Source of the DNA: Sipunculus nudus | Lineage: Eukaryota > Annelida > Sipuncula > Golfingiida > Sipunculidae | NCBI GenBank assembly: GCA_026874595.1 | Contig: CM049308.1 | Span: 71,830,624 to 71,894,623, forward strand | Direction of reading: 5' to 3' | DNA length: 64,000 nt | Part shown: piece by piece, positions 34,635 through 47,401 of the stretch | How the letters are laid out: each line of letters begins with the position of its first letter | Numbering within the stretch: the first letter of the stretch is position 1 | Translations under genes and position numbers: made by a program | Notes under the pieces: generated by a model | What the model saw: the letters and a program-made list of their open reading frames with translations, nothing else | Database searches by the model: none | What the model was told of the DNA's origin: nothing

Positions 34635-36520
34635 GAAATGAATAGCCTTGCCATGTTATAAAATCCTTGTCCCGTTGTGAACTCACTGATGACTACTCTG
34701 GAGGGCTCACATTTTAAATTGATATACATTGATTTACATGACCCCTCAGGTGAGTTTTCATGAGAAACCTTGGTGAAATACAGCAGCGCGTAGCGTGCCG
34801 CTGTACTCGGCATGTGGCTAATGGTACAGGTATATATATGTATATTGGTTGGTCACAGCAGACACCATACAGTACAGGTCCAGACTCCTGCAGGGCTGTA
34901 ATTCTCATTCATCACGGGCAATCCAGGAAAAAATATACCGCAGGTCACAAGTCTTGGGATAGTGCAGCACTGTCCATCACTCACTGGTGGTATACCCTTC
35001 ATTCCGACACCCGATTTTAGTTAATACGTCATAAAATGGCAACCCAAGTGAGTCCCTTGAGGACAGTTTTAAGGTGGGAATCTATCTGCTACGAAAGAAC
35101 CCTCTGGGGATGCCAGACCGCTCGTTCATACACAAATTATTGAAGGATTTATTATTATAATATTAACAGAGGAGTTTTGTATTAATTTTTCTCGTACCTC
35201 CTTAAATGTTTATACGTCGCTTGGAATACTGTCACTATCAAGAAATGCTGATATTAGACTCTACAAGATGTATTTATGAGACTGAAAACGAAGTCAGTAC
35301 AAAAACAACAGTTCTTAGATCGTCCAATCTGACAACGACAGTGGTATCACCATTGTCTATTTTTATCTGCCGTTGATATTAAATCAACTTGATATTGAAG
35401 AGCCCATAGACCGGTGACAGCCACCAAATGTCAGAGTGCTATTTTCGAAATCGTGTCGTAAATACGTGTGGCAATCTGAATACTGTCATATTATATTCCC
35501 TTGGCGTTATTTGTGACGTTATATATTTTTGCAGCATTAATATGTGTGAAATTAAACCGGCTGTTAGGGTACTCCTGCCAGCATTTGACGGTTTATGAGC
35601 AACTTCCGGTGGATGAGTTTCAGTTTCAGTATATGAAAAGCACTAAACCATTGAGTATTACATGACAAGTGATATGAAATTTCCGAAATACCATACCAAA
35701 CTATAATGGAACTTACATTGGATTTATATATACGTGAAAACTGCAATGAAACAATATAGAAGGATAGGAGAATAACCAATATCATGTGTTATAGCAGCAA
35801 TAAGGCGACATTTATTATGCCATAATGCATTGACATAAATCACAGTTATGAGTATATGCTCATGGTTAAACTGTCAACAACTGTCTGGTTATTCTTGGGG
35901 AAGAGAATCGATTTAGCGAGAGCGAGAAAACTGAATGAATGACATGTGAATAAAACATCAATGTAAACGGCCAGCAAGTACAACCGACAACATAACCAGT
36001 TGTTCATACCACTTTTATATTTATAACCGTTTACAGTGTTCATATATATTGAGTAAAGTCGGGCTTAAGCTACCGCGGTAAGCAAAATCGGTGAGCCCAT
36101 GAGCGCTGTGCATTTCGCCCATTTATTAGAGTGGCTGTTATTAGTTTTCTCCTGAGTAACATAAAGCAGATATATTAATATTAATATCTCAGTTTTATCC
36201 TGGAACACAACGAAATCAGGTATATTTTCCTGAAGCCTTTAATATTTAGGTGGCACAAATGCTCACAAAAAGATTGGCATCGTACTTGCCAACTGGAACA
36301 TTATTATTTGTTGATATCCACTTCCATCAAACTTATCGCATATTTTTTTAAAATATATTTGAAGATTTTTATTACCCTAAGGCAAACCCCCACTTAATTA
36401 TAAATGCTGATTTGATAGATGTTCTACAAAAGCTTAGCGAAGTATAACCTTTCAACATGTTAATTTATCGAGTGTCAGAATTGTGCGAATAGAACAGGTT
36501 TAAAACATGGCCGGCTCCGT
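34632..36520. other. No gene or clear repeat seen
   Basis: Short frames only (up to 86 codons at 34760-35020, unrecognised). Confidence 0.4.
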
Positions 36521-36799
36521 CTTTATTGCCTCCGCCAGCAGGGAATGCGTTCACGCCCGTTCGTATGTCTAACTCTCGCCTTCATGATCATAATGTTATG
36601 AAATTTTCAGGTCATTTCGGAAAAGGGTCAAATAAGAATCAATTAGACTTTGTGTGGATCCTGCACATGACCCGGATCCAGGAATGTCATCAAGGAATAT
36701 TCACAAATGTCCAGTAATTAATGTACGAATGAACCTGGGAATATGGGACGAAAAAGTAAATAGTAGAGGCTTACATTCATTAGAAAGCAGACTTCTAAT
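36521..36799 (-). repeat. GGCGGAG-type dispersed repeat, copy b
   Basis: Starts TTATTGCCTCCGCCAGCAGG, contains TGAAATTTTCAGGTCATTTC, ACCCGGATCCAGGAATGTCA and ATATTCACAAATG, and ends GAGGCTTACATTCATTAGAA. Read on the minus strand it follows copy a (11846-12131) throughout its length. The 96-codon frame at 36654-36944 partly lies in this repeat and is not taken as a gene. Confidence 0.7.
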
Positions 36800-37887
36800 A
36801 TATGTATATTGTCTCATATACAGGAATTTCGTTGTTATCCCTGTTTGTACGAGCGATTCAGAAAGACCGGGTCTGGTGACAGAGAAGAATCATTATCAGA
36901 TACATCGGCAAAATGAGAGATTTAGCTGTCGCTTTATAGGATAATTCATCAGGAGATCTAGCATCGCTGACGTCACAAATGATCCGGGGATAACCTTCCC
37001 ACGCAGTAGGACGTTTAATGTGACTTTAATTGTGACAAAGAATTCGATTAGGGACGGGGCCTGCTTGCGCAGTCCGTTTTGCCTTGTGCTGTCAAAGTTA
37101 TAATTTCAACTCGTCATCCAGAGTGAATGTCCTGCTTATTTAAAGGTACGACCTTTGGTTCGCCTACAAAATCACTCTTCGAAACAACGCCTAATAAATT
37201 AAGTAAACAAATTAATCAATTTCGAACACTTTTTTGAAAGCGTGGCGAATCTCATCCGAATTATCTATACCTAAACGACCATTTGCTGCTCATGTAACCG
37301 CTTCTATCACCTTTACGTATTAACCAAAAAATAGTCTAAAAAATACTGGATACTAAACGTGTGTGCGTTGGTGTGTGCGTCTGCGCATGCGTGCTATTGG
37401 GATCATTTGTACTTAGCGCGATATAATTGGATACCGGAAATACAGAAAAAAGATTCGTTTCTCAAACATATGCATATATTTATGGCCTGCAGGTGGCATT
37501 GTCTGTCGGATGAGGTTGATTATAAGTACATGGTAAGAATTTCATCTTAGCATTAATGTATGCCTGTGAATAGCCGAGTTGCCTTCGATTCAACTGAATT
37601 ATCGATTATTGCAGTTCAGTTTAGAATATCCCATGGAAGAGGTACAACTTAAGATTTCATTCCCAGGTGATGCTGAGATGTTGCACAAGTATTGAAGCAA
37701 AAAACACATAAAGTGATACCTGTGTAATAAGACCAATCTTTGGTTTTGCAAAAAGTGGTCTTAATTCAGGGGTGGTCGCACTTGACGGATTAGTTATAAC
37801 CAGTTTAAATATTCACACTCAGGTTCCACTGAATTATATCGTCTCATATTTTATCATATAATTTAGGATATAGAGTGAAGTAAGGGA

Positions 37888-38068
37888 GGGGCAATAATTA
37901 ACGCATCATTTATATTATTTATCTAGAGAGCTAGAGATAAGAGTGGTTACGATAATCATCGTTAAAAAAGTTATTGAACATTATAGATTACTTTATGCTT
38001 GGCTCAGTTATCGATTAACGATTTCGATTCAGTTAATCGATTATTTGATGCATTGTTACAGCCCTTAA
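37888..38068. mobile_element. Possible small hAT-like MITE
   Basis: The right end reads TTGATGCATTGTTACAGCCC, whose reverse complement begins GGGCTGTAACAATGCATCAA, like a common invertebrate and fish hAT terminus. The left end (GGGGCAATAATTAACGCATC) is only loosely similar. The interior holds ATCGATTAACGATTTCGATT symmetry. No 8-bp target duplication was found. Confidence 0.3.
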
Positions 38069-38149
38069 AATTTAGCTTCAAGGATTTCAGGGTTTCAAGT
38101 CGTTCAAGCACTGCTTTTCAAACTTTTACAACTGAAACGGATTGCAAAT

Positions 38150-38530
38150 TTTAGACTCGAGTACCCGATAGGTATCACTCGACTCGGACTTGAATACTCG
38201 TTACCATGACAACATTCCGAGAAAATATAAAATTTGCTGCTTGTATATACAAGGGGTACAGCTATGCATTTAAACTAGTAATGCAATGATAACGTAGGGA
38301 TCCTCTGACACTTATATGTGAAGGACACATATTTTTATCAGAAAGAGAAAAATCAAAATATTTATTTTCCTGATTAACTACTTAAATATGTCAAAGTGTA
38401 GGAATATTGATTTCGGACTCCGGTACTCACACTTTTTCGGAGTTGAGTACTCAGTTAGTTGTACTCTGACTCGAGTAATCAGTTTTACCCGGACTCGAGT
38501 ACTCGGTTTTACTCGAACCATACAAACTAT
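38150..38530. repeat. Degenerate ACTCGAGTACTCGG-type repeat
   Basis: Words such as GACTCGAGTACCC, GGACTCGAGTACTCGG, GAGTTGAGTACTCAG and TACTCGAACC recur. Related words occur at 49790-49840 and 50085-50160. Confidence 0.4.
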
Positions 38531-40746
38531 TGCGGCATATTCGGTTCCCAAGTCCAAATTCGTCAGCACTATAATGCCCGGTCCGTTGAATGTGTTTAAA
38601 TTAAAAACGGTAGCATAAGGATATTTTAAAAAGAAAACCTACTCATTTCCGGTTTGAAGAAACAAGAAAGGTCAGGAAAATGCCATTTATTATATAAAGG
38701 AATGGATAAATACAATTAGCATATACAATATGTGCGTTTCCACCATGACGCACCATCCATGCATCCTGCCTGATGCCATACCTTACATTATTATAAGTAT
38801 ATATACATCTATACGTGAAAAATACAGACAGACATTTCTACTATTGTTCCTTAAGTTTGCGGGTAACCGATTAAAAGTCAGAAAATGTCCGGGATGTTCG
38901 TCGTATAACTTGTCATTACAGAAGTGTACAATTTTTTGTTGCCCAAAGGCATCGAAGGTGACAATAGCCCCAGTTTTGATATTGCCGCATGACATTAACA
39001 GCATTCCAATGTGACAGCCATACAATGTGACGCGAGGACTAATTACAAAATCTCGTAGTAATAGCGCTAGTTAATTTCGATGTTACGTGATTAGGGCTTA
39101 AAAACGAAACTCTCTGAAGACGGGAAGTCGTTCCTTTTTTAATCAGAGTTTCAATAATTTGTATTTTGTAAGAATTCTAAATCACCCTTGGAAGGATTGA
39201 TTGATGAAGAATGAACATATTGAATGTAAATCTAATGATTATTTTTATGAGACATATACAACACATTTTAAACAACCTTCTGGTTACCAATCATTCATCT
39301 TTAAGTCCCAAGATGCAATTTATTTTTTATGGTAATTATCAGTAAATAGAATATGGCCACGTTAAGCTGATCATCGCACATGAAGCAAAACTATATCATA
39401 GATTAGCGTAACAAAACCTTAAGCTGAATGGCTTCATGCTTTAACCTTAAGGAGGGAAAATGAAATGTCAGAATGGGACGATATCAGAAACCCATACAGT
39501 GCAAAGAGATAAACTAGAAATGGGAACCCGACAGTAGAAGAGGAATGATCTTTAAATATAGCCGGTCTTAAGTTCGAGAGGGTCACAATAACTTTCTAGA
39601 AGGAAGCCATATATATCACTTGCACACTCACTAAGTTTCGGTTTGATGTTCTCTTCTTTTTTTAGTAATTACTAATCTGTCAGCTGAAACAGTAGTTCTG
39701 CACCTGATATTCTCCAGAAAAATGATCCATTGGCTTAGCTTGAGGTCTGCGTCTGTCATTTGTCAAGCCATGCGATCGTGAAATATAGTTTTTGTGATTC
39801 CCAGTGTTCATTTAGAACATGAGACGCCAGGGATTGTTTCTTTCGAGGGTGAGTTGTTTTAGGAAAGAATCTAATGTATAACAGAAATTAAAATTGTCAA
39901 ACGTAATTTTTGTGTAGGAATATATGAGGGTTTCTACAGTAAGTTTGCAGGAAAAAAAATGTAACTTAATCAAGTATTAAACGTCTTGGTGTACATATAA
40001 GAAGCCGGAAGTACCCCTCCCCCCCCCCCCCCCTTGTAAATCTTCTATTATAAAGTACAACTAAATACAAGGGCAAGCCAATGGTGCCTTTTTATATTGG
40101 TTACTTTCGCAGGCGATCAAAGATAAAACATCGATGTTAATGCAACCACAGTTTCTTTCTTTATTTTAATTAGTTATTGATCACATTTGTCAGCAGAGTG
40201 ATGAAATATAGGACGTGTCCCTTGACCATGTATACCCTCAGTACACTGCATATTTTTGTGCCGTGTGGCTAGACTGGCAAGACTGGCCAAGTCGGTATTC
40301 TCAACATTCAGCTGTCGATCCAATCTCGATCACCATAATACACAGGTCGATTTTTTTCCTAAAGGGGAGACCACTATATTTATATGTATTATTGCAAGCA
40401 TTTCCATGAAAAACAGGTAAAACCTAGGTCTGCAATAACCCCCGAACACCCCGCAATCACGACCTCAAAAGTAGGGTCAAAGTAAATTATATATACCAAG
40501 TGCAAATTTGGCACCTTTGGCTATTTTAGAAGACCAGTCGTATTGGCGATCTAGCGCATGCACGGGCAAATCAAAGCGAAGAGACGAATATCCGTTGATG
40601 GGCTTGCAAACAGTAGAACTAAGAAAGCACCCCCTTAAAAGTATGGACCCGAATTTTTATATAAAAAACATAACGCTTAATTGACTTGAAATCTGTTCCA
40701 ACAGATGATTTTTTGAGGCACAAATTCATGTCTTATATATAAATAT

Positions 40747-40749
<3 letters not shown>
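38531..40749. other. No firm gene; one frame worth a check
   Basis: The minus-strand frame from about 39070 to 38783 has balanced composition and is discussed as a finding. Otherwise AT-rich DNA, with a C15 run at 40019-40033. Confidence 0.4.

Positions 40750-40792
<43 letters not shown>
40750..40792. repeat. (AT)n microsatellite
   Basis: About 21 AT units. Confidence 0.95.
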
Positions 40793-40794
<2 letters not shown>

Positions 40795-40906
40795 TAATTA
40801 TGTGAAAGGAATTACTTTTTTTGTCTTTTAAGGTGATGTTAAGTATTTTTGATAAGTTAGGACTGTATTGGTAATTTTCATTAAATTGGCGTAATGGTGC
40901 CTTTTG

Positions 40907-40992
40907 ACTTTGGAAACAATTTATTTTATTACCAGATTTTTTAATTTGTACTTTGGAAACAATTTATTTTATTATCAGATTTTTTAATTTGT
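40907..40992 (+). repeat. 43-bp tandem duplication
   Basis: ACTTTGGAAACAATTTATTT starts at 40907 and 40950. The copies differ at one base (ACCAG against ATCAG). Confidence 0.9.
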
Positions 40993-42489
40993 TATGAGTT
41001 AGAAAAAATGTCATTAAGTAATTATGATTTATTGACTCACATGTGAATAACACTGTATAATATATAAACATTTAAAACATTACTACTTCCAGCATATACC
41101 AAAGGTTGTGCAAAACAACTTTTAATAGTGTGCTTCCTTCGAAAATAAAATTAAATTAAATAAAAGAGAACTCGCATTATAATTATTTTTATTTTACTGG
41201 ATCAGATTTTTCTCTTCACCATCTGATCTTTAATCTAAACCCCACGCTACCATAATACCAGATCAGGACCATTCTGCTTGAAAGACCATAGCAGGCAGAG
41301 ATCTAGTGGGCGAGCTCGCTGATATCAAAAGTGTGGCTTCATTGAAACCATGCAAAGCCAAGAGCTGATCATAAGCGTGATGATATCCGGAGTGAAGGTC
41401 AGTAACCATTAAATGTTACTAAAATCTGTAGTAGTCGAGCGGCCACGTGACACCTGCTCAGGTTTCCCGCCAAAGAGTGGTCGTCAAAGTCAAATGTACA
41501 TTGCAAATCCGCCAGTGCGCTGACAAAACGTTTTATCCCTTTAAATCGTAAGAATTTATTTTCTATGTAAATCAGTTTAAAGGCGACATAGAAAGGGTGG
41601 TAAAAGAGAAAGTAGTCAATGATCACAAAACCCCCGCCAGGATGACCCTCTTTCATGTGAAGCCCTACATAGATGTCACAGTTCAACAACCCCATCCAAG
41701 GTCACCTCCAGATAAAACTATACCCACCAATACCGATCAGTATCTCTATAAGTTGCAGTAGCCGTATGTAACGATGGGATAAAATTATTTGAATAAAAAC
41801 ACATTATGGAAAAGCAGATTACCTCCAGGTTCAACGGATTGTTCCTTTTATTTTATCCAAACCCTTTTTATCCAGATTTTGTTTTACGTTTCACACAATC
41901 AAACAAAATAACCGAGGGTTATTACCTGTCGCCACCAGGTGAGGGTATAATGAACGCGGCAGTCTTTTATTCAGACAAATTCAGGGGTTGAGATGACAGC
42001 ATGTGTGATGTTTAATAAATGGAACTGATAACACTTGAAGAATCCGAAATTCTTGGAAACCAACTTAGAAATAGGCGAGACGTATACCCAGACATTTCGA
42101 AAATATGTCGTCAGACAAATAGGGACTCATGAAAACAGAGCTGCGAATTATCGGTTGATCTGTCATTTCTCCTGCGGAATATCTCATTACTCGGAACATC
42201 ACATGTCAGACCAAACATTATTTAGACATCCAGACTAAAGAATTTGTTGGAAGAATTAATTCGGTTGTCTTCTGTCTGGGGTCAAACACCTTTTCAAGGT
42301 GCTGTGATCTTGAACTTTATTTTCATGAAAACAGAAGACTTTGGACACGATTTGTCTTTAAGTCCGATAGCATGTTATTGGTTCTAATTCAGCGGAAAAC
42401 GAATTAATTTATTTTACTGATTTCAACTTTAATTTGCCAGGAACAGACTAATTCAAAGAATTCGGTATTTATTTACATTTTTTTACTTA
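40993..42489. other. No gene recognised
   Basis: A 98-codon minus frame at 41399-41695 and a plus-strand reading containing LFHVKPYID near 41650 were considered as possible retroelement ends, but neither is convincing. Confidence 0.35.
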
Positions 42490-42600
42490 ATAGAGAGAAA
42501 ACCACCGACCTTGGACGGGAACTACGACCAACTCTCATAGCCACGCCGGGTCGCCAGCGGAGAGGGCTCAGCGTTTTACCACTCGACTATCCAGGCATAT
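42490..42600 (-). repeat. tRNA-derived SINE head (tRNA-like)
   Basis: On the minus strand GCCTGGATAGTCGAGTGGTA (ending near 42597) carries a box A match, TAGTCGAGTGG. Further along GTCGTAGTTCCCGTCC is a degenerate box B. It is followed by AAGGTCGGTGGTTTTCTCTC, which resembles a SINE body motif (GGTCGGTGGTTTTCTCC) common in marine invertebrates, as I recall it. The anticodon region is too altered for a working tRNA. Confidence 0.5.
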
Positions 42601-43829
42601 TAAGAACACTTTTAAATATATCAAGCATCTATTGTAGTAAATATGACTAAAACCAGTTTAAAGGTTCAATGTAGCCAGCTTCAGGTCAGAACATCACGTC
42701 ATCCGTTCATCCTTAATTGGCCCAATGTTTTAAAGATGAAATATTGGAACTCAGCTGTTAAGAAATATTAATATATATTTGAATATAAATGAATACTGCA
42801 TAATTGTTTGGATCATACTAGTATATGTGGGATCTGGGCAGCTCAGTATATGATTGGAAATTACATTCGCAGTCTGCATGGATTGGACCTTATTTTCACT
42901 GGACAACACCTACCTATTTCTACAAAAATAAATTTAAGTAATATTGCGTTGTTTAGACCGAAATAATCCCCATCGGCGATCCCTTCTAAAACGGGGGATT
43001 TATAAAAGAATTGTTTTGCAGGCCTTCTGGGTGGGGGGGGGGGGGGGGGGGGGCGCACGAAGAGGGCTTCTTCCTGCGACCCCACTCACATGACCTGTTA
43101 TGCTTGAGTGCACATCTACCGGGTCGCAGGAATCTGTAATGGTCATACAGTGGCACACGGCCGCACAAAGTCCAGGACGCCAGGACATTGCATGCGATTG
43201 TTTGACAAATATTCAACAACACATGTAGGCCTAATACGTAGCAGATGTAAAGAAAATGTTAACCAAATTCACGTCGTGGCTGGTACACGTGTGATGTGTA
43301 CACGTGTGGAATGGTACCACCAAAGTTGTAAACACATAATATTGACTTAAAATGTTTTAAAAATTGAGATTTTTTTTCTAAATACTGCAGTTACAAATAT
43401 AAGATTCCTGTAATGTGTTAATTTAATACGTTTGTACTGGTATTTGTTTCTTTTCATGCATGTGCCATCTCTTTTCAATAATGTTTATAAAATACTCTTT
43501 TGTTTTTAAAGACTTTTTATTCTTTCATACAGTATGTATGCTGATTGCGTATAAGTCAAAGCCATCGTACTTATTATTTTCACAAATGAAACTGATATTT
43601 TTGCATATACTACTAAGGTCTATTTCATGGACGGTTTTTTTTTTGTATGTATACGTGATATTGTTGATCATGTTTCATGTCACATCGTACATGTGTAGGT
43701 GACTATTTGTCAGGGAAACCCGACCATATGTTAGGCACTGGCTTGGGGCTACCGTATGCGACTGTTCCGAAACATGTTCCGAACGCTATTCCAAAAGATT
43801 TTTATCCACAACACCATACAAATAATGGA
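42601..43829. other. No gene seen; G21 run
   Basis: A run of about 21 G at 43033-43053 creates proline-rich minus-strand frames that are not genes. Near 43284 GTACACGTGTG is repeated after a 4-bp gap. Confidence 0.45.
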
Positions 43830-43946
43830 TCTATATATTAATAGCGTAGCGAGATTTCTGTGATTTTCCGTTGCTCCGGATTTCCGATGTCACTGTACGG
43901 ATTGTCCTATTCGCCCCAAACCGTGCGTAGCACGGGTAATTGCTAG
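43830..43946 (+). mobile_element. 117-bp Helitron-like non-autonomous element
   Basis: The 5' end TCTATATATTAATAGCG follows an A. The 3' end has a hairpin CCGTGC-GTA-GCACGG (43921-43935), seven bases, then CTAG (43943-43946), followed by T. 5' TC, a 3' hairpin a few bases before CTRR and insertion between A and T are the defining Helitron features. No inverted termini or target duplication are expected. The stem of 6 bp is short but perfect. Confidence 0.7.
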
Positions 43947-44399
43947 TGAATATTTAAGTAACGCCATATTTATTAAGCAAGTTGGCTACATAAAAAAGTA
44001 AAACAGATTTATTGTAAAAAGTACTACATTATACAAAGAAGACTAAAAGACGGGAATTACTGAATCATCTGCAATTAAGTCTTGGGAATTAAAGAACGCA
44101 TATTTTCCGGCTCATAAAGAACAATGCAGGATAACTGTGAAGACTGATCACGTTTATATTTCGCTATGGCATTTAAGCGTATAACATGACTATATGCGAA
44201 GTCTGGTTCCCAAATGAAAGTCAAATACAATGACCGCAAAGACAGTTATAAATAATTCCTTTGAGTTGATTATCTCCAAAGACTCACACAAAAGATATAA
44301 GGAATTATTGAACAAAAATTATGATAATAAATGTTCCTCTTCACTTAAACATTTTGTGTTACATCAGCAAACACGGATGATGATCGCCATTTTGAGATC

Positions 44400-44720
44400 T
44401 GTCATGGTCACGTGACATTTGGTTATTTAGGTTTCTTGCGTTTATAAAATAAATAAAGGTATAAACTGGAACGTATTCTTCTTTAGTATATCCTTTGCAT
44501 TTATATCCAGTTTAAGCGGATCACAAGTGATTTTTCCATCCCTGATCCTTCATATTTTAATGCTTATTTCGTTATTTCGGTGAAAAAAGGCGCTAAAACA
44601 AAACTATTTTGAACTTGATCTGGGTACCCCCTCTTAAATCCATCCACATACATAGTTTGGTGCTTTTATCCGATCAGTAACGATATGGTCCAAATTTGAC
44701 GCTAAGCCTATGGCTTAAAG
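44400..44720 (+). repeat. Dispersed repeat, member 1 of a diverged pair
   Basis: Shares ordered blocks with 45325-45690: GGTCACGTGAC, GTGATTTTTCC.TCCCT, TTTTAATGC, TCCATCCACATACATAGTTT and TTGGTGCTTTTATC, then TGGTCCAAATTTGAC. Long unalignable spacers lie between the blocks. Confidence 0.5.
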
Positions 44721-45324
44721 CAAATCTTGATTTCATATGTAACTGCATTAAGTAAACTACCCGAGTTGTGTTTCAGAATGTGCTAGTAAAAATAATATAT
44801 TGCATTGTTACCTCATGGCTTAAATAATATGACCCGTTTATTTCTTAAAACAGTGTAAAGGATTTTATTTCTATGCCATATTTCAGTTGGTAGTGAATTT
44901 TAAAACAGGGGAAGTATGAGTGGTAACTTGTCAACATAGCTTCAGGAATGTGTTCGCACTCTTGTGACATGGTGACTATGATTGTCAATAAAATAATTCG
45001 GATATAGATTCATTGTGCTGGCCCGGAAGTTCCAATTTGGAATTTGCAAGATTTACAGAGAAAATGAATAACAAGAACAAATAAAATATGAACGTAAGGT
45101 TGATCTTGATCGGAAATATAGTGTATCGGTCATATTCAGCTCAAACACCAGTAGCCGATAAGGCAAATTTCTGTTATTATAAACATTTCATACCTTCCCA
45201 AAAACTGGATCACAAAATCAACAATAGTAAACAAGATAATATTTACACATTTTTTCCTTTTATACACTCAATATCTTGTTTCAATATAAGCATGTAGCTT
45301 CCCCAGTCCCGAATTTGAGAAAAA

Positions 45325-45690
45325 ATTATGGTCACGTGACCTTTCTTAATTTTTTTAGCTTCAGGTGTATAATATAACAATGTAAATAGTAGGTTAAGAA
45401 AGAACACTTCTTTGTCTTTCTTTTGGTATATAAGTGACTATATTTCATTTACACGTAATGGTTCTAAGGTGATTTTTCCTTCCCTACCCCTCTTCATTTT
45501 AATGCGAAAAGAGGGTACTGTGATACGCAAGGCGCAAATCGTTTTCAGGCTCTGAAACTTATCTCGTTGGTACTCCATGAGGGCACCACCTCTGAATTCA
45601 TCCATTTTTGGTGTACTCCACCCATACAAAACTTTGGTACTTTTATCAGGTCAAAAACGACGTGGCCCAAATCTGACAAGCCACCTGACA
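45325..45690 (+). repeat. Dispersed repeat, member 2 of a diverged pair
   Basis: Blocks in the same order as 44400-44720: GGTCACGTGACC (45330), GGTGATTTTTCCTTCCCT (45468), TTTTAATGCG, ACAAAACTTTGGTACTTTTA (45627) and GTGGCCCAAATCTGAC (45662). Confidence 0.5.
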
Positions 45691-47100
45691 ATTAATAACT
45701 GGAGATCCTTTGGGGCCTTTGATAATAAAATTACAATTTTGTCAAGGACTAATACACTTTGACTCAAGGATTTATTGACCCTCTACCTTTAATATCGTCA
45801 ATATAGAAATTGATGTTAAATTGGCTTATCGTTTTTATTGTGTGACATTTGACACAAGCGGAGACACATCAAAGAAAGTTCCATTCATATTAACAGATCA
45901 AACTCCAGGTTTCTAACCGACCGTGTGAAACGTTCTTCTGCAATTCTGAATTAAGGACAAGCCTTATATAGACAGACAACTGTTCATTTTTCATTAATTA
46001 AGTGGAAAGACGTGTGATTCGGAACTTCTGTGACGTGACTTACGCATCTAATGAAATCTATTTCTTGAACAAGGCGCCGTAAAATGTGTTAAGCAATCTC
46101 GGATCGCTTGCTTTATTTGAGCATGCACAAGTTAAATGCTTTATTTTCATCTTTCATGAATTTACAGCAAGTTTTTGCCACAGAAAGGGTTTCTTCGTTC
46201 ACATATTCCCGAGGTGTGCCGATACTATCCGATGTCTGTCACTCGATGATATCTAGTTGGTGTAAAAACAAAGAACCGAAATTAAGTGTGGCTTAGGGTT
46301 TTAAAGCTATTTATACATAGGTATATTTTATCCTAAGGACACTTCTTCGAGTTTATAGGATCTTGTATTATTTTTATGTTTGCATATTTACGATTTATTA
46401 ACCTTAAGTAACATTTTACTGGTCAATGGTAACACAAGATATGAATTACTGTTTTGTATATGCTTTCCCTTATGTTAGACTTTCCTCAAAGTCATATACA
46501 TAAGATTTCTTAAAAGTGCTAAATAATATCAAACATTAAGCACGTACATATACATATACGTAAACTTATTCTGGTATTAATGCACAGATTTATCAACTAC
46601 CAAGTCAAGTAATTCTCGAATATTCTAGACATTCCATGGTTTATGTAGTTTCTAAAATCATCAATGTTTCCTACCAAAATTACCTAATAAAATATTAGAA
46701 TAAATACAGAGTTTTTAAATCCATACATTACTCCTCATCTATATAATTAATAGGCAGTTTAGTTTTGTTTTCTTCTGGGCAATAATTTGATTGTTCCCAC
46801 TCTGATTTGTCCCTCGAAATTCGGTACACATATCTTCGTGCTGCATGCTGCATAATTATTAATTCTGATATTTGCCCTAATGGGTAAAATCTCTCTTTCG
46901 CGCTTGATTCCGCTAACACAATGTCCACAGAGCGTGTCATACCTAAGTCCGGGGGGGGGGGGGGGGGGGGGCTTGCGGGGTTTTCGTGCAGTTTGCGATC
47001 ACAGTTATCGATAATAATATTTCTAAAGGAATTTTACTCACCAAAAGAAAAGTAGAGGTTTTAAATTCAAACGCAGTACAACGACCACATGACTCAACTT
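45691..47100. other. No gene seen; G21 run
   Basis: A run of 21 G at 46951-46971. No recognisable coding sequence. Confidence 0.45.
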
Positions 47101-47401
47101 TAAATATGATGTGACATATTCTAGAAAAAACACCTCATTAAGTTTAGCCTACCGATTTCCAGTGAATACAATGGATATGTAGGACATAGTCCAGAAAGGC
47201 AGCTCATTATGTTTACCGATGTTTAGTAAATAATAGGGATAGGTGGGGCACTTTCCAGAAAAGCAGCGCACTAAGTTAACCGATTTCCAGGAAATATAAC
47301 GGTTAGGCGGGACACGGTCCTGGAAAGCATCTCATGAATTTTACCGATTTACAGGAAATATTAATGATACGTGGAACCTATTCAAGGAAAGCAGCTCATT
47401 T
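47101..47401. repeat. 64-bp minisatellite, about 4.5 copies
   Basis: Anchors CACCTCATTA (47131), CAGCTCATTA (47200), CAGCGCACTA (47264), CATCTCATGA (47328) and CAGCTCATTT (47392) give spacings of 69, 64, 64 and 64 bp. Each unit includes TTTACCGATTTCCAGGAAAT-like and GGACA..GTCCAGAAA-like parts. Copies are well diverged, so the array is old. Confidence 0.85.

Noticed and set aside
36654-36944. 96-codon plus-strand frame
   Set aside because: Its first half is antisense sequence of the dispersed repeat at 36521-36799.
37735-37775. Hairpin TAAGACCA ... TGGTCTTA
   Set aside because: An 8-bp imperfectly placed stem; probably a piece of a degraded repeat, and no borders could be set.
41399-41700. 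Gypsy integrase C-terminus suggested by LFHVKPYID on the plus strand
   Set aside because: Only a few residues resemble the usual ending, and stops interrupt all frames nearby.
42861-43222. Proline-rich minus-strand frames
   Set aside because: They are created by the G21 run at 43033-43053.
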